In this document: piece by piece, positions 1-8,903 of the stretch | Layout of the letters: every line of letters starts with the position of its first letter | How positions within the stretch are numbered: the first letter of the stretch is position 1 | Origin: Jeotgalibacillus aurantiacus | Lineage (GTDB): Bacteria; Bacillota; Bacilli; Bacillales; Jeotgalibacillaceae | Direction of reading: 5' to 3' | DNA length: 64,000 nt | Assembly (NCBI RefSeq): GCF_020595125.1 | Contig: NZ_JACNMS010000002.1 | Span: forward strand, 682,001-746,000 | Notes under the pieces: generated by a model | Database searches by the model: none | Told to the model about the DNA's origin: nothing | What the model saw: the letters and a program-made list of their open reading frames with translations, nothing else | Made by a program: the position numbers and the translations under genes

Positions 1-1027
1 GAAGTGTGACATTGTCAAATTCAACTTCTCCATCTGTGTTTTTCATTTCGATGGCATGCGCTAGTTCTTTTATGGTTTCTCCCGCTTCAAGAATTTCAAG
101 CAGTCTTTCACCGGAAGCCTTGGATTGTGAAAACTGGTTAATCGTAAAACCGAGGTTCATAATCGGCCAGATAATAAATCCAACTAGGCTGTAAAAAGCG
201 GTAAGCTCACCCGGAGTCAACTGTCCGTTCACCACAAGAAAGCCACCATACCCAAGCAGCAGGACGACACTTACATTTCCGAGAAACTCCATCAGTGGAA
301 AATACTTCGCCCAGACATCCGAAGTGAATATATACTTTTCCTTATAATCTTCATTGGAAGAATTGAATTTTCCAATCTGGTGTTCCTCTCTCGAAAGTGA
401 TTTAACCGTATTGATCCCACTGATATTTTCCTGAACATTTGTATTCAGCCGTCCGAATGACTGACGGACGCCACGAAACGCCGGATGTACTTTTTTATCA
501 AACTTATATACTGCGATCGCTAAAAATGGAATTGAAATCATCGTCACAATCGTCAATGGCACTGAATAATAAAGCATGAGTCCAGTTGTGACAACAAGCA
601 GTAAAATCAGCCGGATCAATTCTGCAAATCCGAACGAAAGGAAAAAGCGGAAACCTTCCACATCCGCGGTAAGACGTGACATAATATCCCCGGTCTTCGC
701 ATTATCGTAATACTGAAATGGCAGGCTCTGAAGCTTATCATACAAGCGCTTTCTCAAATCATATACAGAGATAATGCCAAATAAATCACCATTATATTGA
801 GAAATAAAGGTCGCTACCCCTTTTACAGCCATCAGCCCGATAAAACCAAATGCCAGGTAAGGTACGATCTCATACCTGCCCTGACCGACCACTTCATCAA
901 TGGTTAATTGGAGAATGATCGGATAAACGACCGTGATCAGCGTCATCACAAATAGAAAGATAATGGAAATAATAAAATGACGTCTATGAGGCCAGTAAAA
1001 CTCTTTTAATTTCTGAAAAACATCCAT
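1..1027 (-). CDS. ABC exporter half-transporter, membrane domain (3' end beyond window)
   Basis: I translated this gene directly from the complement. It opens at an ATG (1025-1027) behind an AGGAGAGGGGG-type ribosome site and reads without a stop to base 1. The start reads MDVFQKLKEFYWPHRRHF, followed by hydrophobic segments that form an ABC_membrane (type IV exporter) domain. The visible part ends at EVEFDNVTL, the usual start of the ATP-binding domain, so the nucleotide-binding half lies outside the window. The protein probably pairs with a second half-transporter to export a lipid, drug or peptide. In B. subtilis the yknU/yknV exporters lie not far beyond the ykuT-ykuU region, so an orthologue of one of them is possible, but I cannot separate it from other exporters of this large family. 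Confidence 0.85.
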   Translation of the reverse strand, partial: MDVFQKLKEFYWPHRRHFIISIIFLFVMTLITVVYPIILQLTIDEVVGQGRYEIVPYLAFGFIGLMAVKGVATFISQYNGDLFGIISVYDLRKRLYDKLQSLPFQYYDNAKTGDIMSRLTADVEGFRFFLSFGFAELIRLILLLVVTTGLMLYYSVPLTIVTMISIPFLAIAVYKFDKKVHPAFRGVRQSFGRLNTNVQENISGINTVKSLSREEHQIGKFNSSNEDYKEKYIFTSDVWAKYFPLMEFLGNVSVVLLLGYGGFLVVNGQLTPGELTAFYSLVGFIIWPIMNLGFTINQFSQSKASGERLLEILEAGETIKELAHAIEMKNTDGEVEFDNVTL

Positions 1028-1198
1028 GTGTTTTCCCCCTCTCCTGTTAAAGCATACTATTAAATATATCGGTTATCGAAATATTTTTCCACCTTTATTT
1101 TGAATTTTTTATCATTTGTTTATTTTCTAACACTTGTTGATTATATAGGATATCGAAATATAAATGATCAGTCGAATGACTGAGATCATATTAGCAAG

Positions 1199-1225
1199 AG
1201 CCGGTCTAGGACCATCCTTCGCTAG
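1199..1225 (-). repeat. Partial copy of the 115-bp structured repeat (one end only)
   Basis: The stretch around AGGACCATCCTTCGCT matches the arm-plus-core junction found at one end of the full repeats. The core is missing and it runs into an unrelated small palindrome (agaggcagacctct). It looks like a decayed or truncated copy lying 47 bp from the full copy at 1272. Confidence 0.5.
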
Positions 1226-1271
1226 AGGCAGACCTCTAAGTTTTCACATAAGTTATCATTTAGCTAAAAAC

Positions 1272-1386
1272 GTGCAGGGGGCATCCTTCGCTTTCCGCGG
1301 CCGCGCGGTGAGCCAGCTAGCGCTTCGCGCTACGCTGTCTCACCTGTCGCTTCTCTGCCGCAGGAGTCTTCGGATGCCCCCTGCAC
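1272..1386 (-). repeat. Structured intergenic repeat, subtype A (copy 1)
   Basis: A 115-bp element with perfect 15-bp outer arms (GTGCAGGGGGCATCC and its complement). The core carries GCCGC/GCGGC, CTCACC/GGTGAG and a terminal AGCGC-GAA-GCGCT hairpin. It lies in the 0.6-kb gap downstream of ykuU. Apart from this copy, a partial copy and a terminator I see nothing else in the gap; an open frame through the repeat has no ribosome site and no recognisable product. Confidence 0.9.
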
Positions 1387-1585
1387 TTTTGAGGTTTTTC
1401 AAAAATAAGGAGTGCAGAATAGAGATCTGCAAATAGTATTCCCTTTCCTTCCGGTGCTTTGAAGGCGGATTTAGATAGAAAATGAACACCTTTAGTTTAA
1501 TGGACAGGTCAAAATCAGAAGCGCTAGAGTGGTATGGATAGACATTGTCCTGGTATATTAGGGAACTTATCTGTGGTGGATCGGC

Positions 1586-1626
1586 AAAAAAAGAGACAGC
1601 TCTATATCACGAGCTGTCTCTTTTTG
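1586..1626 (-). terminator. Intrinsic terminator of ykuU
   Basis: An 11-bp perfect stem (AGAGACAGCTC with GAGCTGTCTCT) has an 8-nt loop. On the minus strand it runs into T-rich sequence just past the ykuU stop. The stem ends are A/T-flanked on both sides, so it could also act on the other strand. Confidence 0.85.
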
Positions 1627-1638
1627 GTTATGTTTGAA

Positions 1639-2181
1639 TTATAGAGTTTTCTGGCCTGGCTTCCAGTTAGCCGGGCAAAGTCCGCCTGTTTGAAGGGCCT
1701 GAAGTACGCGAAGTGTTTCATCTACATCACGGCCGATGTTGTTGTGGAACACTGTCTGGTACTGCAGTTCACCTTCAGGGCTGATGATGTATAGTCCGCG
1801 AAGTGCGATTCCTTCTTCTTCAATAAGGACACCGTATTCACGTGATACCTGATGGTTTGTATCTGCTGCAAGTGGATATTTCAGTTCGCCAAGACCATTG
1901 TCTTTACGCTCTGTGTTGATCCATGCAAGGTGTGTATGGATTGTATCAGTAGAAACCCCGATAATTTCTGCATCAAGGTCTTCGAATTCGTCGTAACGAT
2001 CTGACATTGCTGTAATTTCAGTTGGACATACAAAAGTGAAGTCCATTGGATAGAAGAAAAGTACTGTCCACTTGTCTTCTTTCATGTTTTGTTCAAGGCT
2101 AACCTTGCCAAATTCTTTGTTTGCAAGAACAGCATCCATTTCAAAGCGTGGAGCCTGCTTGCCAACCATACGTTCTGCCAT
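1639..2181 (-). CDS. ykuU: Typical 2-Cys peroxiredoxin (AhpC/YkuU type)
   Basis: A 180-residue cytosolic thiol peroxidase that reduces hydrogen peroxide and organic peroxides. The peroxidatic cysteine is C52 in the FTFVCPTE motif and the resolving cysteine is C169 in GGLCPANW, as in typical 2-Cys peroxiredoxins. I chose the ATG at 2181 because GGAGGG stands 7 nt before it; a TTG five codons upstream lies inside that ribosome site. The gene is divergent from the MscS gene, as ykuU and ykuT are neighbours in B. subtilis. I saw no clear PerR box in the 256-bp gap. A dedicated terminator follows, so it is probably monocistronic. Confidence 0.93.
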   Translation of the reverse strand: MAERMVGKQAPRFEMDAVLANKEFGKVSLEQNMKEDKWTVLFFYPMDFTFVCPTEITAMSDRYDEFEDLDAEIIGVSTDTIHTHLAWINTERKDNGLGELKYPLAADTNHQVSREYGVLIEEEGIALRGLYIISPEGELQYQTVFHNNIGRDVDETLRVLQALQTGGLCPANWKPGQKTL

Positions 2182-2374
2182 AAGAAATCCCTCCAAAAAT
2201 AATCTGCATCAAGGTGAAATCGTTCACCTCTAAAAAACTCACGTTGTTCATGATAAATGATTGCCATAGCATAGTCAATTTAATTCAGAATCAATTTGAA
2301 TGAAACTGCAGGTGAGTCTTTTTCTAAAGTATGGTCCAAATCCAATGGAATTAACCCGAATTACTTGAATCTAC

Positions 2375-2399
2375 GTTACATTGTTTGATATAAGGGTAT
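2375..2399 (+). promoter_or_regulatory. Candidate SigB promoter of the MscS gene
   Basis: GTTACA (2375-2380), a 13-bp spacer and GGGTAT (2394-2399) resemble the general-stress sigma-B pattern GTTTAA-N12-14-GGGWAW, 38 bp before the ATG. From memory, ykuT belongs to the sigma-B regulon in B. subtilis. The -35 half is imperfect, so this is a prediction. Confidence 0.4.
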
Positions 2400-2437
2400 A
2401 GTGAAAAAATCTACATATTTTTTAATGGGGTGAGTCG

Positions 2438-3295
2438 ATGGAAACTTTATTGTTCAATGCACTCGGCAGCCGGCTGGCTGACTACGAGTGGGGAGCACTC
2501 CTGATCGCCATCGGGATTGGTGCCTTAAAGATTATTGGTATTATTATTGCCTTTTTAATTGTCCGGTCGATCGGTAACCGGATCCTATCAAATGTCTTCG
2601 AAAAATATCAGGAAAAAGAAAATATTTCACTTGGTCGGGCAAAAACACTCGAAAGCCTGATAAAAAATGTATTCGGTTATGCACTGATCTTCATTTTGGT
2701 TGTGACGATTCTTCAGGTTTTCAACTATGATGTCACTGCGTTAATTGCGGGAGCCGGTATTATAGGGCTCGCAATCGGCTTTGGTGCTCAGGGGCTCGTC
2801 AGTGATGTGGTCACCGGTTTTTTCATTTTGCTTGAGAAGCAGATTGACGTAGGTGATTATATTACAACAGGAAGTTTTTCAGGCATTTGCGAAGAAGTCG
2901 GATTGAGACAGACGAAAATCCGCGGATTTGATGGTACACTTCATTTTGTCCCAAACCGTGAGATTACAGGAATGAGCAACCACTCGCGAGGCAACATGCG
3001 CGCTCTGATCGATATTGGCATTTCCTATGACGATGATATCGATAAAGCTATTGCCGTGATGCAGGCTGCCTGTGATGAAGTGGCAGCATCAAATGACATG
3101 ATCGTTGAAGGACCAAACGTACTTGGCGTTCAGACACTTGGTGCATCAGATGTCGTCATCCGCGTGATTGCCAAAACAGTTAATAACGAGCAATGGGGCG
3201 TCGAACGCGAGCTACGCAAAGTATTAAAAGAAACACTTGATAAAAACGGAATCGAAATCCCGTTCCCTCATCAAGTGTATGTCGAAAAAAAATAA
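2438..3295 (+). CDS. ykuT: MscS-family mechanosensitive channel (YkuT)
   Basis: A 285-residue small-conductance mechanosensitive channel that should vent solutes on hypo-osmotic shock. There are three membrane segments, at roughly residues 18-45, 68-88 and 92-125. The last is the Gly/Ala-rich pore helix running into GAQGLVSDVVTGFFILLE, the MscS signature. A cytoplasmic beta/alpha cage domain follows to the C terminus. The ATG at 2438 sits behind GGGGTGAG. It is divergent from ykuU and ends in its own terminator, so it is a single-gene unit, possibly stress-induced. Confidence 0.92.
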   Translation: METLLFNALGSRLADYEWGALLIAIGIGALKIIGIIIAFLIVRSIGNRILSNVFEKYQEKENISLGRAKTLESLIKNVFGYALIFILVVTILQVFNYDVTALIAGAGIIGLAIGFGAQGLVSDVVTGFFILLEKQIDVGDYITTGSFSGICEEVGLRQTKIRGFDGTLHFVPNREITGMSNHSRGNMRALIDIGISYDDDIDKAIAVMQAACDEVAASNDMIVEGPNVLGVQTLGASDVVIRVIAKTVNNEQWGVERELRKVLKETLDKNGIEIPFPHQVYVEKK

Positions 3296-3300
3296 CCCAA

Positions 3301-3334
3301 AAAACGACCTGATTTTAACAATCAGGTCGTTTTT
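3301..3334 (+). terminator. Intrinsic terminator of ykuT
   Basis: Stem AAACGACCTGAT / ATCAGGTCGTTT with a short loop, then a T-run, immediately after the ykuT stop. The A-run in front makes it potentially bidirectional. Confidence 0.88.
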
Positions 3335-3444
3335 AGAGTGTTGAATTTTAAAAGACAAACTTTAATTTTCGTGACATTAAATTAAGATCACTCTCAAAAG
3401 TGATAATTAAAGGGCTGTTGAAGTAGAGGGTTTCCACACAAAAA

Positions 3445-3559
3445 GTGCCAGGTCATTCCGTAGACTTCTGCGGCAGAGGAGCGACAGGTGAGACAGCGTA
3501 ATGCGGAGCATTAGCTGGCTCACCGCGCGGCCGCGAAAAGCGAAGGAATGACCTGGCAC
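3445..3559 (+). repeat. Structured intergenic repeat, subtype A (copy 2)
   Basis: A 115-bp element with perfect 15-bp arms (GTGCCAGGTCATTCC and complement) between the convergent ykuT and dapL genes. The inner stems are GGTGAG/CTCACC, CAGC/GCTG and the tip AATGC-GGA-GCATT. The tip differs from copy 8 (AGTGC/GCACT) by a compensated base pair. Confidence 0.92.
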
Positions 3560-3590
3560 GATTTAGAATTTCGACAACATTAAAACTGAT

Positions 3591-4706
3591 TTATTTAGTG
3601 TGTATATAATCTCTCATTAACCCGATCGCGATACCAATCGCCTTTTCGTCAGGGTTTAATTTCGCATGGTGCAATCCGTACGTTGAATCCACACCAAGCC
3701 AGAACATAAAGCCCGGGATTTCTTTAAGAAAATATCCGAAATCTTCGCCGGTCATCGCTTTTTTACAATGAACAAACTCAACACCCTCGTAAGATTCAGC
3801 AAAAGTGATAAAGTCGTTCACCGATTCCTCATCGTTATAAACCATATAATACGGCTGGTTAAACTCCGGAATAACTTCACACTCGAAGGATGCGCTGATT
3901 CCTTCACAGATTGCACGAACGCGGCTTTTTAAAATCTCCATCGTTTCCGGGTCCAGGCTTCGCATTGTTCCGTTTAATTCTGCTGTTTCAGCAATGATGT
4001 TGCCGACAGTACCGGCTTCAAGCTTTCCTATCGTTACGACACCGCTGTCTAGCGGATCCACTGAACGTGCCACAATGGTTTGAAGCTGTGTAATTAAATG
4101 GGCACCCGCCACAATCATATCTCTCGTTTTGTGAGGATAAGCAGCATGTCCACCCTTTCCTTTCATGGTGATTTTCAGTTCTGATGTATTGGCAAATAAA
4201 AGTCCAGGCTTTGATGCGACCACGCCCGCTTTGTATTCAGGCGCAATATGAAGACCCATAATTTCATCAGGCATCCACTCCTGCATTTCTTTTGACTCGA
4301 GCATTCTGGCCGCTCCGCCAGGTCCTTCCTCTGCCGGCTGGAAGATAAACAGAACATTTACTTCAGGCGGCTGATTAACGAGCTCGGTCAAAATACCAAG
4401 TGCGATCGCCATATGAAAGTCGTGGCCGCACGCATGCATTCTGCCAGGATGCTCGGAAGCAAAATCAAGTCCCGTCAGCTCTGTGATCGGCAGTCCATCA
4501 ATATCTGTCCGATAGGCAATCGTTTTGGATTCAGGTTTCAAACCTGTCAGCCGTACAAAGAGACCTGTTTCCCACTTTTTGATTTCGATTCGCTCCTGAG
4601 GAAGGCTTTCTATATAACGGAGCAAATACTGCTGTGTTTTAAATTCCTGATAGCCGATTTCAGGAATTTTGTGTAAATCTCTTCTGATTTGAACAAATGA
4701 GTTCAT
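3591..4706 (-). CDS. dapL: N-acetyldiaminopimelate deacetylase (M20 family)
   Basis: A 371-residue M20 amidohydrolase that removes acetate from N-acetyl-LL-diaminopimelate in the acetyl branch of lysine/diaminopimelate synthesis. The metal-site motif HACGHDFH lies at residues 91-98, with catalytic Asp near 69 in the YRTDIDGLP stretch and the Glu pair in AEEGPGG near 130. It is next to dapH, which makes the acetylated precursor; that pairing separates it from other M20 hydrolases such as hippurate hydrolase. ATG with AAAGGAATG eight nt upstream. A terminator lies between dapH and dapL, so dapL probably has its own promoter or depends on read-through. It is the ykuR orthologue. Confidence 0.9.
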   Translation of the reverse strand: MNSFVQIRRDLHKIPEIGYQEFKTQQYLLRYIESLPQERIEIKKWETGLFVRLTGLKPESKTIAYRTDIDGLPITELTGLDFASEHPGRMHACGHDFHMAIALGILTELVNQPPEVNVLFIFQPAEEGPGGAARMLESKEMQEWMPDEIMGLHIAPEYKAGVVASKPGLLFANTSELKITMKGKGGHAAYPHKTRDMIVAGAHLITQLQTIVARSVDPLDSGVVTIGKLEAGTVGNIIAETAELNGTMRSLDPETMEILKSRVRAICEGISASFECEVIPEFNQPYYMVYNDEESVNDFITFAESYEGVEFVHCKKAMTGEDFGYFLKEIPGFMFWLGVDSTYGLHHAKLNPDEKAIGIAIGLMRDYIHTK

Positions 4707-4749
4707 TTATTTCATTCCTTTCGCGCTGTTAAACGGACATCACTTCATT

Positions 4750-4790
4750 GCAGTCAGGATCTCCAACCATCCTTAATGGTCACTGACTGC
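4750..4790 (-). other. Imperfect leader hairpin upstream of dapL
   Basis: GCAGTCA (4750-4756) pairs with TGACTGC (4784-4790), and inside it ACCAT pairs with ATGGT. It lies in the dapL leader about 45 bp before the start codon. It does not match a lysine riboswitch that I recognise, and no T-run follows, so its role is unknown. Confidence 0.45.
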
Positions 4791-4817
4791 AGGAATATCC
4801 ACACATCATTTGCTTCA

Positions 4818-4860
4818 GAAAAAAGGCTGGGACAGCACTCATCAGAGTCGTTCCAGCCTC
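4818..4860 (-). terminator. Intrinsic terminator of dapH
   Basis: On the minus strand AGGCTGGAACGACTCT pairs with AGTGCTGTCCCAGCCT around a 4-nt loop (small mismatches), then TTTTTT. It starts about 20 bp past the dapH stop, before dapL. Confidence 0.85.
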
Positions 4861-4878
4861 TTTATATGAAATCCCGTA

Positions 4879-5592
4879 TTAAAGCTGACGGAGTTCCTGT
4901 TTGATTTCTGTTTTTGACTTTGTTTTTTCATCAATTTTCTTAATCATTTTTGCAGGCGTACCGGCAACAACTGTATAAGGTTCTACGTCTTCAATAACAA
5001 TTGCGCCTGCTGCAACAACAGCACCTTTACCAACGGTTACACCTTCAAGTACAACGGCATTGGCACCAATGACAACATCATCTTCCACGACAACCGGCTT
5101 AGCTGATGGCGGCTCGATGACTCCGGCAAGAACAGAACCTGCTCCGATATGACAGTTCTTACCTACTGTTGCACGGCCTCCCATTACGACGTTCATATCG
5201 ATCATTGTTCCTTCACCGATTACTGATCCGATGTTAATAGAAGCGCCCATCATGATGACTGCATTGTCACCGATTTCAACCTGATCGCGGATAATTGCAC
5301 CTGGCTCAATACGGGCTTTAATATTTTTCAGGTCAAGCATCGGGATCGCAGAGTTACGACGGTCATTTTCAACGACATAATCCCAGATCTGATCTTTATT
5401 TTCTTCAAGTGCAGGTGCAATGTCAGCCCACTCTCCGAAAACAACGCCTGATCCTTCTGATAAAAACGTCTGAGAAGCATCACCAAAATTAATTTTGTGA
5501 AGGTCAGCACCTTTTACATATACTTTTACAGGTGTTGACTTCTTCGCATTCTGTATGTAAGAAATGATTTCATTTGCATCCATCTGATTCAT
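4879..5592 (-). CDS. dapH: Tetrahydrodipicolinate N-acetyltransferase
   Basis: A 237-residue acyltransferase that transfers acetyl from acetyl-CoA to tetrahydrodipicolinate. Residues 1-85 form the small N-terminal domain of the family ([20 protein letters not shown]). About 90-205 is a left-handed beta helix built of hexapeptide repeats ([IV]GxNAV, VIGEGT, VGKGAV). Length and N-terminal domain distinguish it from DapD succinyltransferases. The first ATG is preferred because GAGAGGAG stands nine nt before it. It is the ykuQ orthologue and functions with dapL. Confidence 0.92.
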   Translation of the reverse strand: MNQMDANEIISYIQNAKKSTPVKVYVKGADLHKINFGDASQTFLSEGSGVVFGEWADIAPALEENKDQIWDYVVENDRRNSAIPMLDLKNIKARIEPGAIIRDQVEIGDNAVIMMGASINIGSVIGEGTMIDMNVVMGGRATVGKNCHIGAGSVLAGVIEPPSAKPVVVEDDVVIGANAVVLEGVTVGKGAVVAAGAIVIEDVEPYTVVAGTPAKMIKKIDEKTKSKTEIKQELRQL

Positions 5593-5673
5593 TGTTGCAT
5601 TCTCCTCTCAATTGTTTGAATAATTATAAATCCTCTTTTACTTTATCAGATCACAGCATGTGTAGACAAGTGA

Positions 5674-6555
5674 TCAGTTTTTGTTCGTTTTTTCAAGGTG
5701 CAGATTGACGGATTCAATAAATGCCTCGACCTGAGGAAGCTCAAATGCAGACTGATATCCAAGCAGCCACGTATCTCTTTTCAATGCAGTCTCATCCTCC
5801 ATATTCAATGCTGTTGTATACACATCCTCCTCACCTGTCAGCGTAATTGATGGAAGGATGGCATACCCAATACCATTTAATGCCATTTGCTTACACGTTT
5901 CAATCTGATCCACCAGAATATTTTGCCTCGGCGTAATCTGAAATTGACGGTTCCACCACTCCTGAATTTCCTGATAGTAAGTGGAATCACTTTTGAACTG
6001 TATAAATGGGCGATTAGTCAAATGCAGATCTTCAATTCTGCGGATTTCCCGATCCACTAAATAAAGCTGATCCTGAAAGAGATGCATTTTCGGCCCTTTC
6101 CAATCAGGTGTCCCTCTGATAATGCCTATATGAACATCCCCATTATAAACAGCCTGCAAAATTTCACTGCTCCATCCGGTAATAAGCGAAATTCTCGCAT
6201 GAGGATTTGTCTCTACAAACAATTTCAGCACCTTTGGCAGCCAGTTCTGACCGACGATTGAAGCACAGGCGATCTTTAGCGTTCCATACACCTGGGAATC
6301 AAGTGATTGAAGCTTTTCTTTGATGCCCTCTTCTTTTGCCAGAACTTCCCTTGACAGGTTCACAATCATTTCTCCGGCAGGTGTAAGGGTGAGTCCTTTT
6401 TGAGAACGGATAAACAATGGCTTTTGCCATTCCTTTTCGATCGTCTGAAGTCTTTGTGATAATGCGGGCTGAGATACAAAAAGACGCTCTGCTGCTTTTC
6501 GCATATTCATTTCCTGAGCAAGAATATCAAGAAGACGGTAATCTGAACGGTTCAT
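5674..6555 (-). CDS. ccpC: LysR-type regulator CcpC
   Basis: A 293-residue LysR-family transcription factor. A winged helix-turn-helix covers residues 4-63 (NMRKAAERLFVSQPALSQRL) and a periplasmic-binding-protein-like effector domain covers about 90-285. The sequence is close to B. subtilis CcpC, which represses citrate synthase and aconitase genes and responds to citrate; shared stretches include LITGWSSE, IQFKSDSTY and DQIETCKQMAL. It lies just downstream of the MFS exporter gene (20 bp) and upstream of dapH. The citrate role comes from the orthologue, not from target sites seen here. Confidence 0.9.
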   Translation of the reverse strand: MNRSDYRLLDILAQEMNMRKAAERLFVSQPALSQRLQTIEKEWQKPLFIRSQKGLTLTPAGEMIVNLSREVLAKEEGIKEKLQSLDSQVYGTLKIACASIVGQNWLPKVLKLFVETNPHARISLITGWSSEILQAVYNGDVHIGIIRGTPDWKGPKMHLFQDQLYLVDREIRRIEDLHLTNRPFIQFKSDSTYYQEIQEWWNRQFQITPRQNILVDQIETCKQMALNGIGYAILPSITLTGEEDVYTTALNMEDETALKRDTWLLGYQSAFELPQVEAFIESVNLHLEKTNKN

Positions 6556-6574
6556 TTATCTTCTCCTTCTAACA

Positions 6575-8068
6575 TTATTCATTTTTTGGCAGGAAGAATA
6601 AAAGGATAAAGGCAGCAACCGCGAAGCCGAATACAATGAGGTAAACCGTGCTTAATCCACCCGTCATGGCTTCCTGTAGTCCGGCAAGCACGTCAGGATC
6701 GAGGGTGTTGCGCTGTTCTTCTTCTAGAAGACTGTTCACTGCTTCCACACCTAATCCGTTAAGCTCATCACTTTCATCTGCCGTAAAAGACCGCTGAATA
6801 GAAGCATTCAGTACGCCTCCGAGCAATGCTACACCAATCGTACTACCGAGATTTCTCATAAACATATTGGCAGCCGTTGCAGCACCTCTCAAATTCCATG
6901 GCACCGCACTCTGGATGGAAACGATAAAGGATGTCGTTGTTAATCCCATCCCAACGCCGACAAAGAATGACGACATCGCTGCCCACCACGGACCATATTC
7001 CGGCTTCATGAGAACAAACAGAAGTGTTCCTAGAATGAGTGCAGAACCGCCCATCAGACTCGTCTTATAATAGCCAATTTTAATCAGCAGTCTTCCGGCT
7101 ATTGTAGCCGCAATTGGCCACCCAATTGACATAGCTGTTAATGTAAACCCCGCTGTCCTCGCATCCTCTTCCATGACGCCTGTGACAAATGCCGGCAGAT
7201 AACTCGATATGCCGATCAACAGGACACCCGTCATGAGTGAAGCTGCATTAGCAATAAAAATGGCCCTGTTTTGCCAGATGGAAAATGGCATCATTGGATC
7301 CTCCACCTTCAGCTCATGCAGGACAAACCAGACTAACAGCAGGGCAGCGAGAACAAGTAATACGATAGCCTGCACCGAAGTCCATGAAACAGACACGCCA
7401 CCTTCAACCAGAAGGTATAACAGAAAGGTCAGCGCCAGCGTTAAAAGGATGGCACCTTTATAATCAATTGGAGATCTGTTTTTTTCTACATCCTCTTTTA
7501 AAAACAGCCATAAACCTGTGAGTGAAAGCAATCCAAGCGGAATGTTCACCCAGAATACGTATTGCCAGCCGACTGTTTCAACAAGCAAACCGCCAATTGC
7601 AGGCCCCATTACAGCTGATATTCCCCACACACTCGACAGGTAGCCCTGGATCTTAGCCCGTTCTTCCTTCGTATAAATATCTCCGACAATGGTTGTTGCG
7701 ATAGGTAAAACCGCACCTGCTCCAAGCCCCTGAATAAATCTGAACGCAATCAGCCACTCCATTGATTCAGCAAATCCGCACAAAATAGAACCAATTAAAA
7801 AGAGTGACATCCCAAGCGTCATGACCGGTTTGCGTCCGAATAAATCAGACAGTTTTCCGTACAGCAGAACCGTTACGGTGCTCATCAGCAGATAAGAAGA
7901 AAAAACCCAGCTATAGAGCTGGAATCCTCCAAGATCTGCCGTTATAGAAGGCATGGCAGTAGAAACAATCGTTGCTTCAATCGCGCCGACAAACATGGCA
8001 AGCATGACGGATGCGAGTATATAAGGTCTGTATTTAATTATTTTCTGATCATGTTCTGTTTGGCTCAT
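6575..8068 (-). CDS. DHA2-family multidrug MFS exporter
   Basis: A 497-residue major facilitator with about 14 predicted membrane helices, typical of the DHA2 (EmrB/LmrB) drug:proton antiporters. Motif A is YGKLSDLFGRKPV near residue 70 and motif C is GPAIGGLLVE near 155. A loop of about 35 charged residues occurs before the last helix. It is placed between darB (19 bp) and ccpC (20 bp), a position not filled in the B. subtilis yku cluster as I remember it, so it may be a local insertion into this operon. Substrates cannot be read from the sequence. Confidence 0.88.
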   Translation of the reverse strand: MSQTEHDQKIIKYRPYILASVMLAMFVGAIEATIVSTAMPSITADLGGFQLYSWVFSSYLLMSTVTVLLYGKLSDLFGRKPVMTLGMSLFLIGSILCGFAESMEWLIAFRFIQGLGAGAVLPIATTIVGDIYTKEERAKIQGYLSSVWGISAVMGPAIGGLLVETVGWQYVFWVNIPLGLLSLTGLWLFLKEDVEKNRSPIDYKGAILLTLALTFLLYLLVEGGVSVSWTSVQAIVLLVLAALLLVWFVLHELKVEDPMMPFSIWQNRAIFIANAASLMTGVLLIGISSYLPAFVTGVMEEDARTAGFTLTAMSIGWPIAATIAGRLLIKIGYYKTSLMGGSALILGTLLFVLMKPEYGPWWAAMSSFFVGVGMGLTTTSFIVSIQSAVPWNLRGAATAANMFMRNLGSTIGVALLGGVLNASIQRSFTADESDELNGLGVEAVNSLLEEEQRNTLDPDVLAGLQEAMTGGLSTVYLIVFGFAVAAFILLFFLPKNE

Positions 8069-8087
8069 CTGTCGGCTCCCGGCTGCT

Positions 8088-8537
8088 TTAAGAACGCTGA
8101 ATTTGTTTATGGATGTGACGCTGTAATTGTTTTAACATGACCCGTCTCGTCAGAATCCCTTCAAAATAACCGTCTTTATCCATCACACAGAGAAACGGAT
8201 GGTCGACAAGAAGGTTTAAAGCGTATTGAAACTGATCAGTCATTTTCAGACAAGGGATATTCGTTTGCATAATATCCTGCACTTTCTTTTCGTTTAAACG
8301 ATCAAATTCAATCTGCTCCATTCCGAGCATTGAATCCGTTATCATTTGTACGTTAATCAGGCCTTTCAGATGGTAGGTTGCATCCAGCACCGGTATGGCT
8401 GAGTATCCGCTTTTTGTTAACACGAGCAATGCATGTTCTGCTGTGTTCAGTTCCTGAACATGGGCAATTTTTTCAGATGGAATGATGTACTGTTCAATGG
8501 CTGTTTCAAGAAATTCCTTATGGTCGATGGTAATCAT
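8088..8537 (-). CDS. darB: c-di-AMP-binding CBS protein DarB (CbpB/YkuL)
   Basis: A 149-residue protein made of two CBS motifs (about 20-75 and 90-145). The stretch AHVQELNTAEHALLVLTK followed by GYSAIPVLD closely matches B. subtilis DarB. That protein binds cyclic di-AMP and, when free of it, stimulates the (p)ppGpp synthetase Rel and pyruvate carboxylase. I set the start at ATG 8537 (AGGGG eight nt upstream); the frame stays open further upstream but without a ribosome site. It is probably cotranscribed with the MFS exporter downstream. Confidence 0.88.
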   Translation of the reverse strand: MITIDHKEFLETAIEQYIIPSEKIAHVQELNTAEHALLVLTKSGYSAIPVLDATYHLKGLINVQMITDSMLGMEQIEFDRLNEKKVQDIMQTNIPCLKMTDQFQYALNLLVDHPFLCVMDKDGYFEGILTRRVMLKQLQRHIHKQIQRS

Positions 8538-8640
8538 TGTATAAACCCCTTTTTTAAATCTCACTGCCTTTATCATAACATAATGGTAAATTTGTTCTCT
8601 ATTATATTGGCTGGTTTTTATCATTAATTTCCAGAGTTGA

Positions 8641-8759
8641 ACCGGACCTGGACCATCCTACGCTTTCCGAGGCCGGGCGGTGAACCCGCTGTGCTTCGCA
8701 CATCGGTTTCACCTGTCCCTTTCCGCCGCAGGAGTCTTCGGATGCCCCATGCCCTGGGT
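8641..8759 (-). repeat. Structured intergenic repeat, subtype B, diverged arms (copy 3)
   Basis: The core is clear (GGCCGGGCGGTGAACCCGCT ... GGTTTCACC) with a TGTGC/GCACA tip. The outer arms are no longer perfect complements and one P2 strand (GCCTC) has drifted. It is the most decayed of the full-length copies and lies between darB and ykuJ. Confidence 0.8.
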
Positions 8760-8792
8760 ATGAAAATTTAAACTCACGTTAACATTATACAA

Positions 8793-8858
8793 GGACCAGG
8801 ACCATCCACGCTTTCCATTGTCCAGCTCCGGCGACTAGCTCCTCGAGGTCATATGTCC
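8793..8858 (-). repeat. Partial composite repeat (structured repeat end joined to second palindromic repeat)
   Basis: GGACCAGGACCATCC plus CGCTTTCC, an end of the structured repeat, runs directly into TTGTCCAGCTCCGGCGACTAGC and CTCGAGGTCAT. The second part is one arm of the second palindromic repeat seen complete at 63067-63186. The same junction occurs in both places. The right half is missing here. Confidence 0.65.
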
Positions 8859-8874
8859 GTTTTTATCCATAATA

Positions 8875-8897
8875 AAAACCGGGGTGGCCCCGGTTTG
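8875..8897 (-). terminator. Intrinsic terminator of ykuJ
   Basis: AACCGGGG / CCCCGGTT stem with a 3-nt loop, T-run on the minus strand, seven bases after the ykuJ stop. Confidence 0.88.
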
Positions 8898-8903
8898 GTG
8901 TGA

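Noticed and set aside
1164-1436. 90-codon open frame on the plus strand
   Set aside because: It runs through the structured repeat, has no ribosome site and is translated from repeat sequence.
2182-2437. PerR box for the peroxiredoxin gene
   Set aside because: No good match to the TTATAAT-type palindrome was visible between the divergent genes.
4707-4817. Lysine riboswitch upstream of dapL
   Set aside because: Only a small imperfect hairpin is present; the length and conserved loops of the L-box are missing.
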